Assembly (NCBI RefSeq): GCF_001043175.1
Contig: NZ_CP011494.1
Coordinates: 434,001 to 498,000 of the forward strand
Source of the DNA: Marinobacter psychrophilus
GTDB taxonomy: Bacteria; Pseudomonadota; Gammaproteobacteria; Pseudomonadales; Oleiphilaceae
Length of the DNA: 64,000 nt
Direction of reading: 5' to 3'
Shown here: in pieces, positions 1-9,445 of the stretch
Position numbering within the stretch: position 1 is the first letter of the stretch
Layout: each line of letters starts with the position of its first letter
Program-made: the position numbers and the translations under genes
Notes under the pieces: generated by a model
The model's input: only the letters and a program-made list of their open reading frames with translations
Database searches by the model: none
What the model was told of the DNA's origin: nothing

Positions 1-87
1 GCGATCGTTCTTCTGGCCTTGAGCTTCAACCTGGTTGGCGACGCCCTGCGGGATGAGCTGGACCCATCACTGAAAGGGCGCGAATAA
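1..87 (+). CDS. C-terminal end of an ABC transporter permease (DppC/OppC-like), cut by the window edge
   Basis: The frame is open from base 1 and ends at a TAA (85-87). The last 28 residues include the FNLVGDALRD segment followed by a short polar tail ending in GRE. This is the usual C-terminus of DppC/OppC-type inner-membrane permeases of peptide/nickel ABC importers. The TAA overlaps the ATG of the next permease gene (TAATG), which indicates translational coupling. Only the tail is visible, so substrate cannot be judged. Confidence 0.75.
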   Translation, partial: AIVLLALSFNLVGDALRDELDPSLKGRE

Positions 88-1013
88 TGCCAATGTATAT
101 TCTACGTCGCTTGGGTTATGCCATCCTGATTCTGCTTGGCGTGTCCTTCATTACTTACTTGTTGCTGTACATGATACCGGCAGATCCGGCGCGACAATTG
201 GCGGGTCGCAGTGCGACGGCAGAAACCGTGGCCAACATTCGGGCCCAGCTTGGGCTGGATCTCCCGTTCTACCAGCAGTATTTCAACTACCTGACAAACC
301 TTTTGCAGGGCGATCTGGGCCGTTCCTATATCCAGCGCACTGAAGTCTCGACTCTGATCATGTCACGCATTCGTCCCACCATGGAGCTGATGGCCTGGGG
401 CATCAGTTTTGAGCTAATAATTGGCGTAAGTCTGGGCATGCTTGCTGCGCTCAAGCGCAACACCGCGATCGATCGGTTCCTGATGGCCTTGTCTTTTGTC
501 GGTGTATCTTCACCCCATTTCATTGCCTCGATGCTGTTCCTGTACTTGTTCGCCGTCAATCTTGACTGGTTCCCCCTTGGGGGTTATGGCGAGTTTCAAC
601 ATGTGTTGCTGCCCGCTCTAACTCTGGGGTTGTTGGGCAGCGGCTGGTATTCACGCATGGTGCGCTCGTCGATGATCGAGGTGTTGCAGCAGGACTACAT
701 CCGCACCGCTCGTGCAAAAGGCCTAACCCGTGCCCGGGTGCTTTTCCGCCATGTTCTTCCCAACGCCATCATTCCAGTGATTCCAATGATTGGTATCGAC
801 ATCGGTATCTTTATTGGCGGCCTGGTGGTGGTTGAATCCGTTTTTGGATGGCCCGGCCTTGGGCAGCTTGCCTGGCAGGCGATCCAGCGGGTCGATATTC
901 CCGTCATCGTCGGCGTCACCATGGTGTCCGCCGTCGCCATTGTTATTGCCAACCTGATTGCGGACCTGCTGGTACCTCTTGCAGATCCGCGTATAGCGCT
1001 CGATAAGTCCTAA
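87..1013 (+). CDS. ABC transporter permease, DppB/OppB-like
   Basis: This 308-residue inner-membrane protein belongs to the oligopeptide/dipeptide/nickel importer permeases. It has the typical first helix (residues 8-30) and a long periplasmic loop. The cytoplasmic coupling segment near residues 205-225 (RTARAKGL followed by RHVLPNAIIPVI) is the EAA motif that docks on the ATPase. Length matches DppB (about 310-340). It sits in one operon with a DppC-type gene, a family-5 binding protein, an amidase and a double ATPase. The start overlaps the upstream stop. Permease order C-B is the reverse of the common B-C arrangement. Substrate is not shown by the sequence; the linked amidase makes an amide or short peptide possible. 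Confidence 0.9.
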   Translation: MPMYILRRLGYAILILLGVSFITYLLLYMIPADPARQLAGRSATAETVANIRAQLGLDLPFYQQYFNYLTNLLQGDLGRSYIQRTEVSTLIMSRIRPTMELMAWGISFELIIGVSLGMLAALKRNTAIDRFLMALSFVGVSSPHFIASMLFLYLFAVNLDWFPLGGYGEFQHVLLPALTLGLLGSGWYSRMVRSSMIEVLQQDYIRTARAKGLTRARVLFRHVLPNAIIPVIPMIGIDIGIFIGGLVVVESVFGWPGLGQLAWQAIQRVDIPVIVGVTMVSAVAIVIANLIADLLVPLADPRIALDKS

Positions 1014-1037
1014 CCCTGAGTCAAAGGAAAACGCCCG

Positions 1038-2657
1038 ATGAAAACGATGTTAATCCGAAGCTTGCTGGCAACTGCCATCGCCTCATTGCTCACCCCAGCC
1101 AATGCGCTGGCAGCCGAACCTAAGCCGGGGGGTGACATTATCGTCACCTACCAAAACGACGTCGCCACGCTGGATCCAGCTATTGGCTACGACTGGCAGA
1201 ACTGGTCGATGATCAAAAGCCTGTTCGACGGTTTGATGGACTACAACCCCGGCACCACTGAACTGGTGCTTGACCTAGCACAAAGCTACGAACTGTCCGA
1301 TGACGGCAAGACCTACACGTTCAAACTTCGAGAGGGCGTCGAGTTTCATAACGGACGGGAGATGAAGGCAAGCGACGTCAAGTATTCCCTAGAACGCACT
1401 GCCAATCCTGAAACTCAGAGCCCTGGAGCAGGCTTTTTCTCACCCATTCTTGGCTACGACGCTGTTTCGGCCGGCGACACCGATGAACTGGCAGGTGTCA
1501 CCGTGATTGACGATTACACCGTTGCCATCGAATTGACGGCGCCCAACGCCACATTTCTTCACGTGATGGGGCTTAATTTTGCCTCCATCGTGCCCCGTGA
1601 AGCAGTAGAGGAATATGGTAAGGACTTTGGTAAAAATCCCGTAGGTACCGGTGCGTACGAACTCACCGACTGGACCCTTGGTCGGCACCTGATATTTTCA
1701 AAGAATCCGGACTATTTCAAACCTGGCGTTCCATACATCGACTCCATCACGTTTGAAGTAGGCCAGGAGCCTATGGTGGCTTTGCAGCGTTTGGAGCGGG
1801 GTGACGTTGACATCGCTGGAGACGGGATTCCGCCGGCGAAATTTCTGCAGTTCAAGAATGAGCCCCAGTTTGAAAGCCTGATGGTCGTCGGGGATCAACT
1901 TCACACCGGCTACCTGACCCTCAATGTCACCATACCCCCGCTGGACAACCTGAAAGTTCGTCAGGCCATTAATATGGCCATAAACAAAGACCGTATTGTC
2001 CGCATCATCAACGGTCGGGCTACCCCTGCAAACCAGCCCTTGCCACCGGCGATGCCTGGCTACGATAAGAACTATGAGGGCTATCCCTTCGATCCGGAGC
2101 AGGCCAAGGCCCTGCTTACAGAAGCCGGCTACGGAGATGGTTTTGAAACTGAGCTGTTCGTGATGAACACAGACCCTCAGCCGCGTATTGCTCAAGCCAT
2201 GCAACAGGACTTACTCAACATTGGTATCAAGGCCGAGATTCGCTCCCTGGCTCAGGCCAATGTGATTGCGGCGGGCGGCGCCCAAGACCAGGCGCCTATG
2301 GTCTGGTCTGGTGGTATGGCATGGATTGCTGACTTCCCTGACCCGGCTAATTTCTGGGGTCCGATCCTTGGCTGTGAGGGCGCTGTGCCTGGTGGCTGGA
2401 ACTGGGCCTGGTACTGCAACGAAGAACTGGATGCGATGGGTGACAAGGCTGACGCCATGGTTGCTGAAGATCAGCAAGAAGAGCGCGCGGCACTTTGGGG
2501 CAAGATTTTCACCGACGCCATGGCTGACGCACCCTGGGTACCGATCTTTAACGAGCAGCGTTTCACTGTGCGCTCTGAGCGTATGGCGGGTGACGAGTCA
2601 TTGTATGTGGACCCGGTCCATGTTCCTGTCAACTACGACTACATCTGGGTGAAGTAA
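1038..2657 (+). CDS. ABC transporter substrate-binding protein, family 5 (DppA/OppA-like)
   Basis: This 539-residue periplasmic protein has a clear Sec signal peptide of about 26 residues ending in the ANALAA region, with no lipobox cysteine. The mature protein has the family-5 solute-binding signature: DVATLDPAIGYD near the N-terminus, then LFDGLMDY, then LREGVEFHNGREMKASDVKYS. An AGGAAA ribosome site lies about 11 bases before ATG 1038. The stop overlaps the next start (TAATG at 2655-2659), so the amidase is translationally coupled to it. It would deliver substrate to the adjacent DppB/DppC-like permeases. The ligand cannot be read from the sequence. Confidence 0.92.
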   Translation: MKTMLIRSLLATAIASLLTPANALAAEPKPGGDIIVTYQNDVATLDPAIGYDWQNWSMIKSLFDGLMDYNPGTTELVLDLAQSYELSDDGKTYTFKLREGVEFHNGREMKASDVKYSLERTANPETQSPGAGFFSPILGYDAVSAGDTDELAGVTVIDDYTVAIELTAPNATFLHVMGLNFASIVPREAVEEYGKDFGKNPVGTGAYELTDWTLGRHLIFSKNPDYFKPGVPYIDSITFEVGQEPMVALQRLERGDVDIAGDGIPPAKFLQFKNEPQFESLMVVGDQLHTGYLTLNVTIPPLDNLKVRQAINMAINKDRIVRIINGRATPANQPLPPAMPGYDKNYEGYPFDPEQAKALLTEAGYGDGFETELFVMNTDPQPRIAQAMQQDLLNIGIKAEIRSLAQANVIAAGGAQDQAPMVWSGGMAWIADFPDPANFWGPILGCEGAVPGGWNWAWYCNEELDAMGDKADAMVAEDQQEERAALWGKIFTDAMADAPWVPIFNEQRFTVRSERMAGDESLYVDPVHVPVNYDYIWVK

Positions 2658-3604
2658 TGTGCCAACAGACGCTCGTTAAGACTATCCATGGTGGCCATCA
2701 CCACCATGGCTGGGATAACAGCTTCGCCCCTGTGGCCCGGGTAGCACCGGGCAGCATGGTGGAGTTGGAGTGCAAAGACTCCGGCAATGGTCATTTCACA
2801 ACGGATTCAACCGTAGCGGCCGTGTCGTCAATGCCTTTTGACAAGATCAATCCGGTTACCGGGCCGATCTATGTGGAGGGCGCCGAGCCTGGTGACATAC
2901 TCAAGGTGACGATCGACAGCTTTCGCCCGAGCGGCTTCGGCTGGACCGCAAACATTCCCGGTTTTGGATTGCTGACGGATCAGTTTCAGAACCCGGCGTT
3001 GATGCTCTGGCACTACGATCGTAACAGCATGACGCCAGCCGCCTTCGGTAAATTCGCCAAGGTTCCGCTGAAACCCTTTGCTGGCACCATCGGCTTGGCT
3101 TTGGCTGAGCCCGGTCTGCACTCGGTGGTACCCCCGCGGCGGGTGGGCGGCAATCTGGACATCCGCGACCTTAATGCGGGTTCTAGCCTATACCTGCCAG
3201 TCGAGGTGGCAGGGGCCCTGCTGTCCATTGGCGACACCCATGCCGCCCAGGGGGACGGCGAAGTCTGTGGCACCGCGATTGAAAGTGCGATGGATGTAAC
3301 CGTAAAGCTCGACCTGATCAAGAACACGCCATTGGCCATGCCCCGCTTTACGACGGCAGGACCGGTGACACGCCATCTGGATGGTTCCGGCTACGAGGCC
3401 TTCACCGGGATCGGTCCGGACCTCATGCAGGCTGCGCGGGACGCGGTCAGTGGCGCTATCGACTGGATTACCCGGGAGCATCACATGCCCCCTGAACAGG
3501 CTTATATGCTGTGTTCGGTCTGCGGCGATCTGCGCATCAGCGAAATTGTCGACATGCCCAACTGGGTGGTGGCGTTTTACGTTCCTCGACTCGTGTTTGA
3601 GTGA
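2657..3604 (+). CDS. Acetamidase/formamidase family protein
   Basis: This 315-residue cytosolic protein belongs to the FmdA/AmdA family of metal-dependent amidohydrolases, which hydrolyse formamide, acetamide or related short amides to ammonia and an acid. Visible signatures are a histidine-rich N-terminus (GGHHHHGWD) followed by FAPVARVAPGS and GHFTTDSTV. Also present are GPIYVEGAEPGDILKV, the central VPPRRVGGNLDIRDL and GDTHAAQGDGEVCGTAIE. Length fits the family. Being locked inside a peptide-type ABC operon by overlapping start and stop codons suggests it processes the imported compound. The exact amide is unknown. Confidence 0.88.
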   Translation: MCQQTLVKTIHGGHHHHGWDNSFAPVARVAPGSMVELECKDSGNGHFTTDSTVAAVSSMPFDKINPVTGPIYVEGAEPGDILKVTIDSFRPSGFGWTANIPGFGLLTDQFQNPALMLWHYDRNSMTPAAFGKFAKVPLKPFAGTIGLALAEPGLHSVVPPRRVGGNLDIRDLNAGSSLYLPVEVAGALLSIGDTHAAQGDGEVCGTAIESAMDVTVKLDLIKNTPLAMPRFTTAGPVTRHLDGSGYEAFTGIGPDLMQAARDAVSGAIDWITREHHMPPEQAYMLCSVCGDLRISEIVDMPNWVVAFYVPRLVFE

Positions 3605-3615
3605 TAGAGACCCCC

Positions 3616-5385
3616 ATGAGTGCAACAAAAGAAGTGACAGGAACAGCGCGCCCGCTCATCTCGGTTGAGAAACTCTCCATCGAGTTTGGTCAGGGTCCGG
3701 ACTGTAAACGTGTAGTGGACAATCTCAGTTTCACACTGAGCCGATCGGAGACCCTCTGCATTGCCGGTGAATCCGGCAGTGGCAAATCTCTGTCGGCACT
3801 GGCGATTATGGGGCTGCTGCCGAAAATGGCGCGAGTGCCAGAAGGCGTCATCCTGTTCAATGATAAAGATCTCCTCAGTCAGTCTGAGCGGCATCTGCAG
3901 AACCTGCGCGGCAAAGAGATTGGCATGATCTTTCAGGAGCCCATGACCTCCCTCAATCCAACCATGCGGATTGGCGATCAGATGCTGGAAACAGTGCGCC
4001 GCCATCGGCTCGCCACTGGCGGTGGGGCTCAGCAGCATATCCGGAACATGCTTGATGCGGTAAAGATCCCTCGCGCCAACGATCGGGTAAAACAGTATCC
4101 GCACGAACTCTCAGGCGGGTTGCGCCAACGAGTCATGATCGCCATGGCGATGCTGTGTAAACCTCAGGTGCTGATCGCTGACGAGCCTACCACCGCTCTG
4201 GATGTAACCATTCAGGCCCAGATTCTGGACCTGGTACGCGAACTTCAGAGTGAGTTTGGGACCGCTGTTCTGTTGATCACCCATGACATGGGTGTTGTCG
4301 CAGAAATGGCGGACAAAGTGGTGGTAATGAATCAGGGCGTGGTGGAGGAAACAGCGGATATCCGCAAAATCTTTACCAATCCGGACGCTGCCTACACGCG
4401 CAAGCTGCTGGCGGCAGTGCCGCGCCTAGGGACGGCGCCGGCACGACCGCACCCGGTTTTTGGCGAGCCAGTGTTGGAAGTGCGTAATCTGCGGGTACGC
4501 TACCCCATGCGCCGTCAGGGGCTATTTGCCCCTGCTCGAGAGCTGATAGCCGTTGAAGACATCAGTTTCACCCTGCACCAGGGAGAAACCCTGGGCATCG
4601 TCGGTGAAAGCGGTTGCGGTAAATCCACCACCGGACGTGCGTTGATGAATATGGTGGATTTCGAAGGTGAAATACGCATTCTGGACACTGACATTCAAGG
4701 CCTCAAGGGCGCCGCACTGAAAAAGCAGCGTCAGGACATCCAGATGGTCTTTCAGGACCCTTACGCCGCGCTCAATCCCCGCAAAAACATTGCCGAACTG
4801 GTTGCAGAGCCTCTGCTTATCCATGGCCGCGGCACGCCCGCGGAACGTCATTCCAGAGTCAAAGAACTTCTCGCTCAGGTAGGACTTCCCGATGCCGATA
4901 CCATGACTCGCTACCCCCACCAGTTTTCTGGTGGTCAGCGCCAGCGCATCTGCATTGCCCGAGCCTTGGCGCTGAACCCTCGCATCATCGTTGCGGACGA
5001 GCCGGTATCGGCCCTCGATGTATCGGTGCAGGCTCAAGTGTTGGATCTATTGGAACAGCTACAGCAAGAATACGAACTCAGCTACCTCTTCATTTCTCAC
5101 GATATGGCGGTCGTGGAACGATTATGCCATCGCGTTGCCGTCATGTTCGCCGGGCGCATACTGGAAATCGGCAGCCGCGAGCAAGTGTTGAACAACCCAT
5201 GCCATGCCTATACCAAACGCCTGCTCGCAGCGGTCCCCATACCGGCACTGGATAGCAAGCTCGCCCCCGCCGTCATGTCCAAAGACACCGAAACAGTGGA
5301 TCTCATCAAACCCCGGGGCGCGGTACTGCAACCGATACGTTACGACCAGCCCGAGGCGGGGCATTTCGTGGCGGTTGCGGTTTAA
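3616..5385 (+). CDS. Double ATP-binding ABC protein (DppD-DppF fusion type)
   Basis: Two complete ABC ATPase domains lie in one chain. Domain 1 has Walker A GESGSGKS, a Q-loop, signature LSGGLRQR and Walker B VLIADEPTTALD. Domain 2, from about residue 285, has GESGCGKST, signature FSGGQRQR and IIVADEPVSALD. After each is the oligopeptide-transport C-terminal extension, followed by a short tail. This arrangement is the common fused form of DppD and DppF that powers family-5 importers. I choose ATG 3616 (MSATKEV) rather than the GTG at 3601, which overlaps the amidase stop; the choice is not certain. It completes the permease/binding-protein/amidase operon. Confidence 0.9.
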   Translation: MSATKEVTGTARPLISVEKLSIEFGQGPDCKRVVDNLSFTLSRSETLCIAGESGSGKSLSALAIMGLLPKMARVPEGVILFNDKDLLSQSERHLQNLRGKEIGMIFQEPMTSLNPTMRIGDQMLETVRRHRLATGGGAQQHIRNMLDAVKIPRANDRVKQYPHELSGGLRQRVMIAMAMLCKPQVLIADEPTTALDVTIQAQILDLVRELQSEFGTAVLLITHDMGVVAEMADKVVVMNQGVVEETADIRKIFTNPDAAYTRKLLAAVPRLGTAPARPHPVFGEPVLEVRNLRVRYPMRRQGLFAPARELIAVEDISFTLHQGETLGIVGESGCGKSTTGRALMNMVDFEGEIRILDTDIQGLKGAALKKQRQDIQMVFQDPYAALNPRKNIAELVAEPLLIHGRGTPAERHSRVKELLAQVGLPDADTMTRYPHQFSGGQRQRICIARALALNPRIIVADEPVSALDVSVQAQVLDLLEQLQQEYELSYLFISHDMAVVERLCHRVAVMFAGRILEIGSREQVLNNPCHAYTKRLLAAVPIPALDSKLAPAVMSKDTETVDLIKPRGAVLQPIRYDQPEAGHFVAVAV

Positions 5386-5798
5386 TTCTGGCCAAAGAGC
5401 GAGCTAGAACATATGAATCAGGAAAACCCGCGAAGAATCTGAACAGGAATGCTCAAGTCCTGGGTTCATAGAACAAGTGCAGCAACGCTTGTAGAACGGC
5501 AGTCTAGATTTACGATGCTAGTTCACGTTGAGGGCAAAGATACATCAAGCGTTGTTTCGGCACTTTGTCGCGGGGTTGGCTAGCCACCCAACGAGTTGAA
5601 GAAAAGTTTGACTTGGGACCGAAGGAGTGAAGCGGGTAACTAAAGAATGTTTACGCTGGCGACCGCCCAGCTCTATTCAACGTTGAATTCGTTTGAACAG
5701 ATCCCGTGCCGCTTTTGCTACATCTATAAGCGGTTTAGTCCAACCAACTCAGACGCAGGCTGGTGGCGGTTAAATGTGTTGAGCACTCGTTCAAAGAA
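5386..5798 (+). other. Intergenic stretch after the ABC operon, no gene recognised
   Basis: About 410 bases with no long reading frame and no obvious strong terminator hairpin after the ATPase stop. The stretch is more AT-rich than the operon and leads into the KAP-like relic. It may be decayed coding DNA, but I recognise nothing specific. Confidence 0.5.
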
Positions 5799-5986
5799 AT
5801 GACAGAAGATGAGTTGGTTCTGGCTCTTGGTGCTCTTTGGGGTGAAGGTAAAAATACACTCATAAAATGTGGTAAGAGCTTCTCAAAGACAAAGAGGTTT
5901 TGCCTGTTTATTTTGATGCATTTGTAAATGGCTATCGAACGTTTGATCAGGTCGCCTCATCGCCTTTGAAGACATCACTGCCGTAG
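5799..5986 (+). pseudogene. Relic of a KAP-type P-loop NTPase gene
   Basis: From ATG 5799 one frame reads MTEDELVLALGALWGEGKNT, which resembles the Walker A region of KAP-family P-loop proteins (GxWGxGKT). About 25 codons later the similarity moves to another frame, reading PVYFDAFVNGY. This resembles the KAP segment YFDAFxNDY that normally follows the P-loop by about 30 residues. The second frame ends at TAG 5984. The frameshift and the absence of the remaining few hundred residues mark it as a fragment. KAP ATPases occur in defence and membrane-associated systems. This identification rests on two short motifs in the right order. Confidence 0.45.
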
Positions 5987-6179
5987 TCACCTTCAGAATG
6001 TTGGCCTTATTTTTGCAAATATTAAGTGCAAGCATCGAGCTTTTTAATTATCCAGTTTCGGCTCAAGTCTGCGCGTACTCCGGCAAGACGCCTTGTATGG
6101 AAGGCTCAAAGGTAAACTTTCTACCTGAAACCCTAATGAGTGATGCTTGCACCAAAACGAACCATGAGGAGATGAAACA

Positions 6180-7238
6180 GTGCACAAGATGACTCGAATT
6201 GCGATGTCTATGGGTCTTGCTACCAGCTTGATGGTAGGTTCGGTGGCGGCTGAAGCCGCCGAGAGCTGGCGTATGGCCACTCCTTGGAGTGGTGGCCCGT
6301 GGCTGGAGCGTGATGCCAAAACCTTCGCTGATTACGTCAATCAGTTGACTGGTGGGGATATTGAGATTGAGGTGTTTCCGGGCGGAACACTTGGTGGGGC
6401 GCTGCGTGTTACCAACACTGTGAAGTCCGGCGTGGCTGAAGTTAGCCACAACTATATAAATTATGACTACGGCACTGATCCCACCGCAGCACTGCTGGCT
6501 GGCCACTCAAGCGGCCTGACTCCGGAGGAGTTTATGCTGTGGATGTACGAGGGCGGCGGCGCAAAGCTCTATGAGGAGTTTCGTTTAGAGGTGTTTGACG
6601 TAGTGGCTTTCCCTTGCTCCACCTTGGGTACCGAGATATTTTTGCACTCCAACAAGAAGGTCGAGACCCTGGAGGACTTTCAAGGTTTGCGCCTGCGCAC
6701 TTCCGGAGCCTGGGCTGAAATCGCTTCTAGCCTTGGCGCCTCTACCGTGGTGATGGCTGGTGGGGAAATCTACAGCGCTTTGGAACGAGGCGTGATCGAT
6801 GCCGCCGAGTGGGGCAGCCCTGAGATGAATCGCCCCACCGGTTTTCAGGAAGTGGCCCAGTACGTGATCCTCCCCGGCGTGCACCAGTCTGGAGGATTTC
6901 TGGAGTGTCAGGTCAATCAAAAAGCTTGGGACGGTCTGAGCAAAGAGCAGCAGGAACTGCTTCGTCTGGCCGGCAAGCTGAGCGTCTTTGACTCTTGGCT
7001 GGCAAGCTCTTTCGCCGACCTAGATGCCTATCAGGAGCTGATCGACGGCCCCAACGAGATGGTACAGCTGGACCAGTCTTTTATTGATGCGATCTATGAA
7101 GAGACGGAAAAGTGGGAGAACAAATATGCCGCGGAGAACGAGTGGTTCGCCCGCGTGCTCACGTCTCAGCGTAGCTTTGAGGAAACAATGAGCCGTTGGC
7201 CCGAATATCGCCTGCCTATCGGTAGTGCGAATAACTGA
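6180..7238 (+). CDS. TRAP transporter substrate-binding protein (DctP family)
   Basis: This 352-residue periplasmic protein has a signal peptide ending around VAAEAAESW. The DctP fold is visible: W-R-M-A-T-P-W at the mature N-terminus, GGTLGGALRVTNTVKSGVAE, the central GLRLRTSG motif (ligand carboxylate-binding arginine region), and PEMNRPTGF. I use GTG 6180 because GAGGAG lies 8 bases upstream; ATG 6189 is the alternative. It lies upstream of DctQ and DctM genes and would feed them a carboxylate-type ligand. The pattern of mid-chain residues resembles the lactate/keto-acid type DctP more than the C4-dicarboxylate type, but that is only an impression. Confidence 0.88.
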   Translation: MHKMTRIAMSMGLATSLMVGSVAAEAAESWRMATPWSGGPWLERDAKTFADYVNQLTGGDIEIEVFPGGTLGGALRVTNTVKSGVAEVSHNYINYDYGTDPTAALLAGHSSGLTPEEFMLWMYEGGGAKLYEEFRLEVFDVVAFPCSTLGTEIFLHSNKKVETLEDFQGLRLRTSGAWAEIASSLGASTVVMAGGEIYSALERGVIDAAEWGSPEMNRPTGFQEVAQYVILPGVHQSGGFLECQVNQKAWDGLSKEQQELLRLAGKLSVFDSWLASSFADLDAYQELIDGPNEMVQLDQSFIDAIYEETEKWENKYAAENEWFARVLTSQRSFEETMSRWPEYRLPIGSANN

Positions 7239-7262
7239 TTCACGCCCTTTCAGGGATCATTG

Positions 7263-7286
7263 AAAAGAGGCCACCAGGCCTCTTTT
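7263..7286 (+). terminator. Hairpin between dctP-like and dctQ-like genes
   Basis: A perfect 10-bp stem (AAAAGAGGCC and GGCCTCTTTT) with a 4-base loop lies 24 bases after the DctP stop and is followed by CTTCTG. It resembles an intrinsic terminator working in either direction. Between a highly expressed binding protein and its permeases it probably attenuates or protects mRNA, giving more binding protein than permease. Confidence 0.75.
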
Positions 7287-7320
7287 CTTCTGTTAGAGAC
7301 GGCTTTGGGGAATTCGTTAC

Positions 7321-7842
7321 ATGAGAGTTATCAACCTGATTGAATCTGTGACCCGCCGGGCCGGCTGGTGTGGCGCGGTGCTGATCTTTCCGCTGATCGG
7401 TGCCTTGGTCTATGAGGTATTCAGTCGCTATGCGCTTGGGCGCCCGACCATGTGGGCCTTCGAGATTAGTTACATGGTAATGGGGGCCATTTTTATGCTG
7501 GGCATGGCCGATGCTCTGCGTGTTGGCCAGCACGTCACCGTGGACATTCTCAGCCTGCAACTGGGTGATCGCAGTAACGCGTTTGTTCGGCTGGCGGGCT
7601 ATGCGCTCCTTTTGCCGGTGTTGGGGTGGCTGGTTTGGGAACTGTCTAAGTATGCCTTGGCTGCCTTCGAGTCCAACGAACGATCCGGTCGGTCGGCCTG
7701 GAACCCTGTCATATGGCCTGTTTTCACTGTCTGGTTTGTAGGTTTCCTGCTGTTGGTCCTGCAGGTGGTGGCGGAGGTTCTTAAATCTTTGGCTATCATT
7801 CTGGGCCGATCGTCGGGCGGAGAAGGAGGGGGAAAGGGATGA
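7321..7842 (+). CDS. TRAP transporter small permease (DctQ family)
   Basis: This 173-residue integral membrane protein has four predicted helices, typical for DctQ. The first is near residues 17-35, followed by EVFSRYALGRPTMWAFEISY, the family hallmark. Then come LRVGQHVTVDIL and a last helix with the FTVWFVGFLLLVLQV region. Its end overlaps the next gene by 4 bases (ATGA at 7839-7842), so DctQ and DctM are translationally coupled. It forms the small membrane subunit of the sodium-driven TRAP importer with the adjacent DctM. Confidence 0.9.
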   Translation: MRVINLIESVTRRAGWCGAVLIFPLIGALVYEVFSRYALGRPTMWAFEISYMVMGAIFMLGMADALRVGQHVTVDILSLQLGDRSNAFVRLAGYALLLPVLGWLVWELSKYALAAFESNERSGRSAWNPVIWPVFTVWFVGFLLLVLQVVAEVLKSLAIILGRSSGGEGGGKG

Positions 7843-9164
7843 GCGATTTTCTGTCTCTGCTGATGTTTCCATCACTGATGGTTTTCATCATCGCCGGTTT
7901 CCCCATCGCTTTCTCGATGATCGTGGTGGCGACGATTTTCGGTATCACGCAATTTGGCGATGCCGCTGCTTACCAGTTGCTGACCAAGATCGAAGATACC
8001 GCTTCGAACTCGATCTTGGCGGCGGTGCCGCTGTTCATCTTTATGGGGGCCGTGCTGGAGCGCTCCGGAATTGCCGAGCGTCTGTTCGGAGCCATTCACC
8101 TCTGGACCACCAGACTGCCCGGCGGGCTGGGCGTCGGTGCCATCATCATGGGTACTCTTTTTGCAGCCTCGAGCGGTGTGGTTGGGGCGACCGAAGCGGT
8201 GATTGGCATGCTGGCGGTGCCGGTGATGTTGAAGCATCGTTACGACAAGCGACTGATTTCCGGCACCATCTGTGCCAGTGGCTCGCTGGGCACTGCCATC
8301 CCGCCCTCCATCACTGTGGTTGTCCTCGGCCCGGTGGCCGGGGTCTCGGTCGGCTCGCTGTTCAGTGGTTTGCTGATCCCGGGCCTCTTGATGGCAACAC
8401 TGTTCCTGCTCTATATAATTGGAGTGTCTTACCTGAAGCCGGAGATGGCGCCGCGCATCGAAGAAACTGATCAGGTGTCGCTGGGCGAGAGGTTACGCAT
8501 CAGCCTGTTTGCACTGCTGCCTACTTTGGCACTGATCTTCGTTGTGCTCGGTACCATCCTGATGGGCGTGGCTACTCCTACCGAGGCAGCCGCCTGTGGT
8601 GCACTCGGAGCGGTGGTGTTGGCACTGGCATACCGTAACCTGACGTTCAAAGTGCTTTGGCATGCGGCTGTCAGGACCATGAACATTTCGGCCATGATCT
8701 TGCTCATCGTGATGGGCGGGAGCATGTTTGCCGGGGTGTTCTTCGCGGCTGGAGGTATGGCTACGATGCAGTCGCTGTTGATCGGTACAGGCCTCGATCC
8801 ATGGATGATTTTAGCGCTGATCCTCTTAATTACTTTTATTGCCGGCTTCGTCCTCGATCTGATATCGGTGGTGCTGATTGTCATCCCGATCGCCATGCCC
8901 ATCGTGCGGATACTGGGATTTGATGAAATTTGGTTCTGTGTGGCTTTTCTGGTGGTGCTGCAGACCAGCTATCTGACGCCTCCCCTGGCGCCTGCGATCT
9001 TCTACTTGCGAGCCATTACTCCACCCGAGGTAACGCTGAAGCACATGTATGCAGGGGTGGTGCCCTTCATCGTTGTCCAGTTATTTGTTCTGGGGCTGGT
9101 GCTGGCCTTCCCGTCACTGGCCATGTGGCTTCCGGACGCCATGAGTGGCCCATCCTGGAAATAA
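7839..9164 (+). CDS. TRAP transporter large permease (DctM family)
   Basis: This 441-residue polytopic membrane protein matches the usual DctM length and has about 12 hydrophobic segments. Recognisable motifs are AVPLFIFMGAVLERSG, SSGVVGATEAVIGMLAVPVM, CASGSLGTAIPPSITVVV, GVATPTEAAACGALGAVV and LDLISVVLIVIPIAMPI. It is the sodium-coupled translocating subunit. No gene follows in the operon. An inverted repeat 25 bases past the stop probably ends the transcript. Confidence 0.93.
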   Translation: MSDFLSLLMFPSLMVFIIAGFPIAFSMIVVATIFGITQFGDAAAYQLLTKIEDTASNSILAAVPLFIFMGAVLERSGIAERLFGAIHLWTTRLPGGLGVGAIIMGTLFAASSGVVGATEAVIGMLAVPVMLKHRYDKRLISGTICASGSLGTAIPPSITVVVLGPVAGVSVGSLFSGLLIPGLLMATLFLLYIIGVSYLKPEMAPRIEETDQVSLGERLRISLFALLPTLALIFVVLGTILMGVATPTEAAACGALGAVVLALAYRNLTFKVLWHAAVRTMNISAMILLIVMGGSMFAGVFFAAGGMATMQSLLIGTGLDPWMILALILLITFIAGFVLDLISVVLIVIPIAMPIVRILGFDEIWFCVAFLVVLQTSYLTPPLAPAIFYLRAITPPEVTLKHMYAGVVPFIVVQLFVLGLVLAFPSLAMWLPDAMSGPSWK

Positions 9165-9189
9165 GCCAGGCATATAAGTCGTCAGCCAA

Positions 9190-9235
9190 GTGTCTAGTCT
9201 TGGGATAGGTGTAAATCTATTTCAGGACTAGACAC
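9190..9235 (+). terminator. Inverted repeat downstream of the TRAP operon
   Basis: Perfect 10-bp arms GTGTCTAGTC (9190-9199) and GACTAGACAC (9226-9235) lie 25 bases after the DctM stop. The 26-base loop and lack of a T-run make it a weak intrinsic terminator, so it may be an mRNA-end structure instead. Confidence 0.45.
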
Positions 9236-9445
9236 AGAAATCTGACCGCTTCGTGATTATGAAGCGCCATCAGACGTTTATTAATCGGTTGTTGCACTTG
9301 GCCTTGGGTACCGCCTACTCAAAAAAGTCGATCGGTTAGGGTATAGAACGAAGTTGATGTCGGGCAAGGCCAGACATGATCAGGATCTTGCCCATAACCC
9401 GTCGTCTTAAATCTTAGAGCCGACACTGAAAGGAGCTCCTTACAC

